From the NCBI GenBank assembly GCA_016786885.1, contig JAEUVO010000033.1, positions 1 to 64,000 on the forward strand: a stretch of DNA of 64,000 bases, in the 5' to 3' direction. This document shows, in pieces, positions 57,853 through 64,000 of the stretch (the first letter of the stretch is position 1; every line of letters begins with the position of its first letter). The position numbers were made by a program, and so were the translations under genes. This DNA is from Chitinophagaceae bacterium. Its GTDB lineage: Bacteria > Bacteroidota > Bacteroidia > Chitinophagales > Chitinophagaceae. The notes under the pieces are model-generated. The model did not search any database. It was not told the origin of the DNA and saw only the letters and a program-made list of their open reading frames with translations.

Positions 57853-59505
57853 TCAACTTTTATCTTCTGCTCTTCCCAATTTGCTGGCATAAAGCCCTGC
57901 ATGGAAAACAGCAAATGCAATAGAGATGTAGAACAAAGTTCTGTCGGCATCAAAACCTACAGAATTTTGATGTAAAAAGCCTACGATGGCTAAAAGAACA
58001 GCCAGAACAATACCAGTATAGCGGGCCAGTCTCATTCCTTTCCTGCTGCTGGTTCCGTTACCAAGGTGGCTGTTTTTAGCGCCATATACAAGGTAAATAT
58101 CAAGGCCGATCAGCATCCATACCAATAAACGGATCCAGGTATCCATTGGAAGGAAGATCATCATGAACAGGCAAGTGGCCACTCCTAAAATAGGAACTAA
58201 TGGAACCATTGGTGTTTTAAATGCTCTTGGCAGGTTAGGCATCTTGTTACGCATCACCCATACACCGATACAAACCAGGATAAAGGCAAACAAAGTTCCG
58301 ATACTTGTCATTTCACCTACCACATCGGCGGGTACAAATGCTGCAAATGCACTTACAAAGAGCATGAACAGGAAATTGTTTTTTGCTGGTGTTTGAGTTT
58401 TAGGATTTACGGCAGAGAAAATTTTAGGGATCAATCCATCTTTACTCATACTAAAGAAAACACGACTTTGTCCCATCAGCATCACTAATATTACAGAAGC
58501 ATACCCAAAAAGAATAGCTACAACAATAGCACGGTTCAACCAGGGATAGTCAGCATGATAGACACCTGCTGCATCAGGAGAGCCCATATGCTCGATTGCC
58601 ACGGCAACAGGCGCAATACCATCTTGCCCTGCGAATGAGGTATAGCTGGTAACTCCCGTCATCACATGGGCAAAGAGAATATATAATATGGTACAGATAA
58701 GCAATGAACCTAAAATGCCTATTGGCATATCCTTCTTAGGATTCTTGGCCTCCTGTGCTGCTGTACTCACTGCATCAAACCCGATATAGGCAAAAAAGAC
58801 GATGGCAGCGGCTCGTATGATGCCACTAAATCCAAAGTCGCCAAACTTGCCGGTATTGTCAGGAATATAAGGAGTGTAGTTGTCGTTATTGATGTACTGC
58901 CATCCAAGAATAATGAAAGTAACCACTACTGCAATTTTCACCACCACGATAATGCTATTTACAAATGCACTTTCTTTTGTTCCTCTTATCAGGAGTAAAC
59001 TCATTAATACTATAATGAACACAGCAGGCAGATTTATGATACCTCCGCTCCAGGGGCCAGCTGTTAATTCTGTTGGCAATGTGACCCCAAACCCGTCAAG
59101 GAATTTGACCAAGTACCGACTCCAGCTAATTCCTACTGTGGCTGCGCCTACTGCATATTCAAGCACCAGGTCCCAACCAATGATCCAGGCCATGAATTCT
59201 CCCATCGTAGCATAAGAATATGTATAAGCACTACCAGCAACAGGGATCATTGAGGCAAACTCAGCATAACACAGACCTGCAAACAAACAACCCAGACCTG
59301 CCACTACAAATGAAATGGTGATGGCTGGCCCGGCATGATTGGCTGCAGCCATACCAGTAATAGAAAATAAACCAGCACCAATGATGGCGCCTATTCCGAG
59401 GGCTATCAAACCCTTTGCGCCCAATGTTTTTTTCAGCGTATGTGTTCCGGTTTCGGCTGCTTCGTTCATTAAAGCATCCATCGGTTTTCTGACAAATAAA
59501 CTCAT
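57853..59505 (-). CDS. APC-family amino acid permease (cationic amino acid transporter type)
   Basis: 550 residues with about 12-14 hydrophobic helices. Family marks: KGLIALGIGAIIGAGLFSITG in helix 1 (the GxG(A/I)G loop), AGLCYAEFASMIPVAGSAYTYSY in helix 3, WSRYLVKFLDG, FFAYIGFDAVSTAAQEAKNPKKDMPIGI and the late PMVPLVPILGVATCLFMM. The layout is that of the CAT (YfnA-like) branch, which imports cationic or branched amino acids with proton. It lies 72 bases from the second permease, read the same way, so the two may form an operon. Confidence 0.92.
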   Translation of the reverse strand: MSLFVRKPMDALMNEAAETGTHTLKKTLGAKGLIALGIGAIIGAGLFSITGMAAANHAGPAITISFVVAGLGCLFAGLCYAEFASMIPVAGSAYTYSYATMGEFMAWIIGWDLVLEYAVGAATVGISWSRYLVKFLDGFGVTLPTELTAGPWSGGIINLPAVFIIVLMSLLLIRGTKESAFVNSIIVVVKIAVVVTFIILGWQYINNDNYTPYIPDNTGKFGDFGFSGIIRAAAIVFFAYIGFDAVSTAAQEAKNPKKDMPIGILGSLLICTILYILFAHVMTGVTSYTSFAGQDGIAPVAVAIEHMGSPDAAGVYHADYPWLNRAIVVAILFGYASVILVMLMGQSRVFFSMSKDGLIPKIFSAVNPKTQTPAKNNFLFMLFVSAFAAFVPADVVGEMTSIGTLFAFILVCIGVWVMRNKMPNLPRAFKTPMVPLVPILGVATCLFMMIFLPMDTWIRLLVWMLIGLDIYLVYGAKNSHLGNGTSSRKGMRLARYTGIVLAVLLAIVGFLHQNSVGFDADRTLFYISIAFAVFHAGLYASKLGRAEDKS

Positions 59506-59577
59506 GAATTGGTTTTTATTTAAGTGACTAAGATAAGTATTGATACTAAATTTTACGGTTTCATTTTTTGAATAGCA

Positions 59578-61026
59578 TTATTGCTTTTTCTGTGTAGAAA
59601 TAGCCAGGTAATATAATGGCACTCCCAACAGTACGATAACCAATCCCGGCCATGTAAATTCTGGTTTATAGAATATCAGCAATACACAGAAAGCCGCTCC
59701 CATCAGGATATATAGTGCCGGTAGTAATGGGTAACCAAAGGCTTTATACGGACGTTCCGCATCAGGCCTTTTTTTCCGCAGGATAAAAATGCCGATGATA
59801 GTAAGCATATAAAAAAGTACTACTACAAAGGAGATCATATCCAACAGGTCACCGTATTTGCCACTCAGGCTCCAGATACAGGCAGCCATACATTGTATCC
59901 ATAGCGCCACTTGTGGTACAGCATTTTTATTCAGTGTACCTACGCTTTTAAAAAATAAGCCATCTTTTGCCATTGTATGATAAACCCTGGCGCCGGCAAG
60001 AATCAACCCGTTGTTGCAGCCAAAAGTGGATACCATAATTAATACAGCGATCAGTATGGTACCAAAGGAAGGGAATATCTTATTAGCAGCTGCCACAGCT
60101 ACCCTGTCATCAGTAGGGAATGCCAGCTCATTTAATGGCAGCACATTCAGGTACATCAGGTTGGCCGAAACATAAATAATCGTAACGATCAATGTGCCTA
60201 AGAATAAACTCAACCCTATATTTCTTTTCGGATTTTTCATTTCACCGGCAATAAAAGTGACATTGTTCCAGGCATCACTGCTGAAAATAGAACCTACCAT
60301 AGCTGCAGCAATAGCACCCATCAACGCTGAACCTCCTATGCCGATCCAATTGCCGTTAGTTATAAAGCTGCCCGCTGCATCTTTTTCCACTTGCATGGCA
60401 GTGAACCCCGTTTTCCAATTCTCTGCCCAGAAACTTTCTTTGGCCAGTAGAAAACCAAAAGCGATCAATCCGAATAAGGCAAACAATTTGGCAGAGGTAA
60501 ACAGGGTCTGTATAAATTTTCCTTCTTTTACTCCTTTGGAATTAATATAAGTAAGTAAACAAATAATAACAATGGCCACTAGCTGGCCTGAATATACTTT
60601 TATGGAAAATACCTTGGTGATACCTACATTAAACAGGAAATAATTATTACCCAACTCAGGTACCAGGTAAGCGAGAAATTTAGAAAAAGCCACACCTACC
60701 GCTGCAATTGTGGCTGTTTGTATAACAGCAAAAAAACTCCATCCGTATAAGAAGCCCATTAACGGGTTATATGCTTCTTTCAGATAAACATATTGCCCGC
60801 CGGCTTTGGGAAACATACCGCTCAGCTCGCCATAACTTAAAGCGGCTGTCAATGTCATAAAACCAGTGATCAGCCATACAGCCACCAACCAGCCAGCGCT
60901 TCCTACATGTCTCGTAATATCTGCACTAACAATGAATATTCCTGAACCGATCATCGAGCCTGCTACGATCATCGTGCCATCAAATAAACCCAGGGTTGGT
61001 TTGAAGGAGGTTTGTTGTTCCGCCAT
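59578..61026 (-). CDS. APC-family amino acid permease (LAT type)
   Basis: 482 residues with 12 helices. Signature starts: LGLFDGTMIVAGSMIGSGIFIVS in helix 1, TAALSYGELSGMFPKAGGQYVYLKEAY in helix 3, YGWSFFAVIQTATIAAVG, and SSDAWNNVTFIAGEMKNPKRNIG in helix 6, all typical of the L-type amino acid transporter/APC branch. It differs from the preceding permease in the loops and in the lack of the long C-terminal helices. Substrate specificity cannot be read from sequence. Leftward transcription runs from this gene to the second permease. Confidence 0.92.
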   Translation of the reverse strand: MAEQQTSFKPTLGLFDGTMIVAGSMIGSGIFIVSADITRHVGSAGWLVAVWLITGFMTLTAALSYGELSGMFPKAGGQYVYLKEAYNPLMGFLYGWSFFAVIQTATIAAVGVAFSKFLAYLVPELGNNYFLFNVGITKVFSIKVYSGQLVAIVIICLLTYINSKGVKEGKFIQTLFTSAKLFALFGLIAFGFLLAKESFWAENWKTGFTAMQVEKDAAGSFITNGNWIGIGGSALMGAIAAAMVGSIFSSDAWNNVTFIAGEMKNPKRNIGLSLFLGTLIVTIIYVSANLMYLNVLPLNELAFPTDDRVAVAAANKIFPSFGTILIAVLIMVSTFGCNNGLILAGARVYHTMAKDGLFFKSVGTLNKNAVPQVALWIQCMAACIWSLSGKYGDLLDMISFVVVLFYMLTIIGIFILRKKRPDAERPYKAFGYPLLPALYILMGAAFCVLLIFYKPEFTWPGLVIVLLGVPLYYLAISTQKKQ

Positions 61027-61152
61027 ACAATCAGTTTAGAAAATGTCTTGGTTTAAAATAGAGTGGAAAATACAGCTTTCCGTCAAAAGCGCTGAAAAAG
61101 AATTATGGGCGGCGCCATACAGAACAGATTTCCGGGATTGGTCGTAAACCTT

Positions 61153-61160
61153 TAGTTTTG
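61153..61160 (+). promoter_or_regulatory. Candidate promoter of the symporter gene
   Basis: TAGTTTTG matches the -7 consensus TAnnTTTG and is preceded by TTTC at 61129-61132, 20 nt upstream, an acceptable -33 element. The ATG is 19 nt downstream. Confidence 0.55.
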
Positions 61161-61179
61161 AAATCTTAGTACCAAAAAT

Positions 61180-62670
61180 ATGAATCTACGCAAAGCCGGG
61201 TTGCTTTCCTTGTTTCTCTTTACGTTGGTGGCTATTCTTCATTTCCTGCATTTACAAAAATGGGTGCCGGTGGATGAAGTCGTCTTAAGGACTGTTCGGT
61301 GGATATTCATTGGCAGTCTTGTTTTATTTGGCATTTATAAAAAATCGCTTACTACCTGGATACTGGTGGCCATGGCTATAGGTGTAGAGATTGGTATTGA
61401 TTTTCCTAAAGGCTCGCAGGATCTGAAATTTTTAAGTACCATTTTTCTCCGGTTGGTAAAAACCATTGTAGCACCATTACTGTTTGCAACACTTGTAGTA
61501 GGTATTGCCAGCCATGCTAACCTGAAACAGGTAGGCCGGATGGGATGGAAGTCGATCTTATATTTTGAAGTAGTCACAACGCTGGCATTAGTGATTGGCC
61601 TGGTAGCAATAAATATCACAGGAGCTGGCAAAGGAATTACAGTACCGCAGGAACTTCTGAAAGAACTGCCAAGGTCTTCTGAACGACAACTACAATCTAA
61701 AGTTATCACAATACTGGACAGTGCCGGAGTAGAGCTGCCACAGGGATTACTAAATAAACTACCTGATGCACCACCAAAAGGCTGGCAGGATCATATTATA
61801 GATATCTTTCCTGAGAACATCATCAAATCAATCTATGAGGGCAATGTGTTGCCGATTGTATTTTTCAGCGTCATATTTGGTATTGCCCTTGCGTTACTGA
61901 ATGAGAAAAAGAAAAAACCCATGCTTGAATTTTCGGAAAGCCTGGCTGAAACTATGTTCAAGTTCACTAACATCATCATGTATTTTGCCCCGTTTGGTGT
62001 GGGTGCAGCAATTGCTGTTACTGTAGGACATTTAGGAATTGATATTTTAAAGAATCTTTTCTTACTGCTGATCACACTTTATGTGGCACTAACCGTTTTT
62101 ATTCTTGCTGTGTTATTACCTATTGCGCTGTTTATCAAAATCCCTGTGAAGAAGTTTATTCAGGCCATCAGGGAGCCTGTTTCTATTGCCTTTGCCACTA
62201 CCAGTTCAGATTCGGCGCTACCAAAGGCGCTGGAGAATATGGAAAAATTTGGTGTACCCCGAAAGATAGTTTCATTTGTAATACCAACAGGTTACACATT
62301 TAACCTGGACGGTACCACTTTGTATTTGTCCCTCGCATCAGTATTTGTAGCACAGGCAGCAGGAATTCCTTTGACATTTGGAGAGCAGCTGATGATCGGC
62401 CTGACATTGATGCTAACCAGTAAAGGAGTAGCAGCGGTACCAAGAGCATCGTTAGTTATATTGATTGCTACAGCCGCAACCTTTCATTTCCCATTGTGGC
62501 CCATCATGGCTATATATGGAATTGATGAACTGATGGATATGGCCAGAACATCAGTGAATGTGATTGGAAATACATTGGCCAGTTGTGTAGTTGCCCGCTG
62601 GGAGGGAGAATTTGATGACAAAAAAGCATTAGCATTTAACGAAAAAGAAGCTGATGCTATAATTGAATAA
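61180..62670 (+). CDS. Dicarboxylate/amino acid:cation symporter
   Basis: 496 residues of the DAACS (GltP/DctA) family that takes up glutamate, aspartate or C4-dicarboxylates with H+ or Na+. Hallmarks: LSTIFLRLVKTIVAPLLFATLVVGIAS, the hairpin HP1 serine-rich loop AFATTSSDSALPKALENME, the substrate-binding NLDGTTLYLSLASVFVAQAAG, MLTSKGVAAVPRASLVIL and SVNVIGNTLASCVVARWEGEF near the end. It carries an extra N-terminal hydrophobic stretch (about 7-24) and a lysine-rich insert near residues 150-205 (LLKELPRSSERQLQ, PPKGWQDHII) beyond the family core. The gene reads rightward and is followed 17 bases later by a DedA gene. Confidence 0.94.
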   Translation: MNLRKAGLLSLFLFTLVAILHFLHLQKWVPVDEVVLRTVRWIFIGSLVLFGIYKKSLTTWILVAMAIGVEIGIDFPKGSQDLKFLSTIFLRLVKTIVAPLLFATLVVGIASHANLKQVGRMGWKSILYFEVVTTLALVIGLVAINITGAGKGITVPQELLKELPRSSERQLQSKVITILDSAGVELPQGLLNKLPDAPPKGWQDHIIDIFPENIIKSIYEGNVLPIVFFSVIFGIALALLNEKKKKPMLEFSESLAETMFKFTNIIMYFAPFGVGAAIAVTVGHLGIDILKNLFLLLITLYVALTVFILAVLLPIALFIKIPVKKFIQAIREPVSIAFATTSSDSALPKALENMEKFGVPRKIVSFVIPTGYTFNLDGTTLYLSLASVFVAQAAGIPLTFGEQLMIGLTLMLTSKGVAAVPRASLVILIATAATFHFPLWPIMAIYGIDELMDMARTSVNVIGNTLASCVVARWEGEFDDKKALAFNEKEADAIIE

Positions 62671-62687
62671 ATAAAAAGTAAGCTATA

Positions 62688-63452
62688 ATGGAGTTGTTGT
62701 ATTTGCTGGATGGTTTTCATTGGACGAATTTATTACAGCCACAGTTCTACGTAGAAAATGGAGGACTTTGGTTGTTATTGTTTGTGGTATTCGCAGAAAC
62801 CGGGTTGTTCGTAGGTTTTTTCCTGCCAGGTGATTCGCTGTTGTTTGTGGCCGGCATTTATGCCCATCAAATAACTAAGAAAACCGGCGAAGTAGTGCCT
62901 GGTCTTGCTTACCAGTTTCTTGATCTGATCGGTTTGGGTAGCGTAAGAAATGAATGGGTTGATCTGTTTGTACTGGTCGGATTGATTTCTATTATGGGAA
63001 TACTGGGTAACTCAGTAGGCTATTGGACTGGAAGGAAAGTGGGCCCGGCCATGTATCATTGGAGAGACAGGTTTTTGTTCAAGAAAAAGTATTTGCACCA
63101 GGCGCATGACTTTTATGAAAAGCATGGCGGACTTGCGGTTATTGGTGCCAGGTTCCTTCCCTTTATCAGGACATTTGCTCCAATTGTGGCGGGTATTGTA
63201 CAAATGGACAGGAAGAAATTTCATTTCTACAATGTAGTGGGCTGTATCGCCTGGGTGTTTACCATGATCTTCGCTGGTTATTTTTTACAAAAATGGATAC
63301 TTAAGCAATTTGGATTTGACTTAAAAGAACACCTGGAGATAATTGTTTTGGGAATAGTGTTAGTAACAACTGCGCCGGTGATCATTAAAATGTTCTCCAG
63401 CCCCAAAAAGAAACCTGTTGAAGCAAAAGGGAATGATACAAAACAACCGTAG
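62688..63452 (+). CDS. DedA family membrane protein
   Basis: 254 residues of the DedA/VTT superfamily. Marks: LWLLLFVVFAETGLFVGFFLPGDSLLF (F-hydrophobic-L-P-G-D/E motif), MGILGNSVGYWTGRKVGP, HDFYEKHGGLAVIGARFLPFIRTFAPIVAGI (the conserved G-x-x-x-R-F-x-P-x-x-R motif) and FHFYNVVGCIAWVFTM. DedA proteins are thought to be phospholipid or undecaprenyl-phosphate flippases needed for membrane homeostasis. Bases 63450-63452 are its TAG stop; the next gene's ATG begins 3 bases later, so it is likely co-transcribed with the MFS transporter. Confidence 0.93.
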   Translation: MELLYLLDGFHWTNLLQPQFYVENGGLWLLLFVVFAETGLFVGFFLPGDSLLFVAGIYAHQITKKTGEVVPGLAYQFLDLIGLGSVRNEWVDLFVLVGLISIMGILGNSVGYWTGRKVGPAMYHWRDRFLFKKKYLHQAHDFYEKHGGLAVIGARFLPFIRTFAPIVAGIVQMDRKKFHFYNVVGCIAWVFTMIFAGYFLQKWILKQFGFDLKEHLEIIVLGIVLVTTAPVIIKMFSSPKKKPVEAKGNDTKQP

Positions 63453-63455
63453 TGT

Positions 63456-64000
63456 ATGAACCAGGCCAAACCTGTTTCCATTTTTAATATTGCCGTTATA
63501 GTTGCCGCATTAGGATATTTTGTAGATATCTATGATTTGCTGTTGTTTGGTATTATTCGCTTACCAAGTCTTCGCTCATTAGGATTAACTGAAGAAGAAG
63601 TACTGACCAAAGGGGAATCAATCTTACAATGGCAGATGTGGGGCTTATTGTTAGGAGGTATTATCGCTGGAGTAATCGGTGACAGAAAAGGGCGGCTGAG
63701 TGTTTTGTTTGGATCTATTATTTTATATTCTTTGGCCAATATCGCCAATGGCTTTGTGGAAACGGTAGATCAGTATAAGTGGATCCGCTTTATCGCAGGC
63801 CTTGGCCTTGCCGGGGAACTTGGTGCTGGTATTACATTAGTATCTGAGATTATTCCGAAAGAAAAAAGGGGGATTGCCACATCGATGGTAGCAGGTATTG
63901 GTTTAACAGGAGCGGTCGTAGCATTTGTAATGAAAGAAAATTTTCATTGGCGTACTTGTTATTTCATTGGAGGCGGATTAGGGATGCTGTTATTAATACT
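63456..64000 (+). CDS. MFS transporter, N-terminal part
   Basis: 181 complete codons and a partial one, running off the window end. It begins MNQAKPVSIFNIAVIVAALG and shows helices with FVDIYDLLLFG, the MFS loop GVIGDRKGRLSVL (motif A-like, G-x-x-x-D-R-x-G-R) and the helix WIRFIAGLGLAGELGAGITL with SEIIPKEKRGIATSMVAGIG (motif of the R-G loop). This points to the sugar/metabolite-type MFS (12-helix) family. The DedA stop codon ends 3 bases before the start codon. Only the N-terminal half can be judged. Confidence 0.88.
   Translation, partial: MNQAKPVSIFNIAVIVAALGYFVDIYDLLLFGIIRLPSLRSLGLTEEEVLTKGESILQWQMWGLLLGGIIAGVIGDRKGRLSVLFGSIILYSLANIANGFVETVDQYKWIRFIAGLGLAGELGAGITLVSEIIPKEKRGIATSMVAGIGLTGAVVAFVMKENFHWRTCYFIGGGLGMLLLI

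Noticed and set aside
1..64000. CRISPR array, integrase, transposase or phage genes
   Set aside because: No regularly spaced repeats and no protein motifs of these classes were found on either strand.

Overview
This window looks like chromosomal DNA of a Bacteroidota bacterium, most likely of the family Chitinophagaceae; that placement is inference from gene content and style. The signs are secreted proteins with short signal peptides ending in an (A/S)Q-type site, a T9SS type B sorting domain, TPR-linked LytS/LytTR and NarL-type two-component systems, a TonB-dependent receptor with an N-terminal carboxypeptidase-like repeat, PD40-OmpA proteins, tandem DUF1573 proteins, a fused branched-chain 2-oxo acid dehydrogenase E1, and promoters with the Bacteroidota -7 box TAnnTTTG. 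I see no phage, transposase, integrase or CRISPR array; the only RNA gene found is a tRNA-Met.

Layout. 0-4.1 kb (minus): deoC, a free-standing EF-Tu domain III protein, a complete aldehyde dehydrogenase, a truncated aldehyde dehydrogenase and the start of a secreted protein. 4.3-8.9 kb: two secreted amidohydrolases, several halves of which have lost the metal-binding HxH motif. 8.9-13.1 kb (minus): potassium channel and secA. 13.3-23.1 kb: secreted orphans, atpG (away from other ATP synthase genes), scpB, lysA, a membrane-anchored papain-like protease, a DUF4442 hotdog protein, a beta-CASP hydrolase, a DUF4136 lipoprotein, then tRNA-Met. 23.3-28.7 kb: two GNAT acetyltransferases, a TonB-dependent receptor and an aminotransferase. 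28.7-38.3 kb: OmpA proteins, several small or secreted proteins (including two single-helix microproteins of 32 and 41 residues, each followed by a strong terminator), a T9SS cargo protein, a TPR protein and an IPT/NHL lipoprotein. 38.5-43 kb: a TPR sensor kinase and a LytTR regulator separated by an inverted secreted gene. 43-48.7 kb: two DUF1573 proteins, fused E1, dodecin, a TRIC-type channel, a PhzF isomerase and a DCC oxidoreductase. 48.8-57 kb: TPR sensor kinase plus NarL regulator, followed by five same-strand genes for secreted proteins (two CARDB proteins, two orphans and a lectin/cysteine-peptidase-like protein). 57-64 kb: a YebC-family protein, two APC permeases, a dicarboxylate/amino acid symporter, a DedA protein and the start of an MFS transporter.

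Most promising for something undescribed: the 48.8-57 kb sensor-regulator-secretome cluster, centred on a ricin-like/cysteine-peptidase-like protein. Next are the stand-alone EF-Tu domain III protein inside the deoC/aldehyde dehydrogenase cluster, the pseudo-enzyme pairs (aldehyde dehydrogenases and amidohydrolases), and a recurring pattern of TAnnTTTG boxes only 4-8 nt before start codons, which predicts leaderless transcripts. All assignments come from reading the sequence; no database search or folding program was run.
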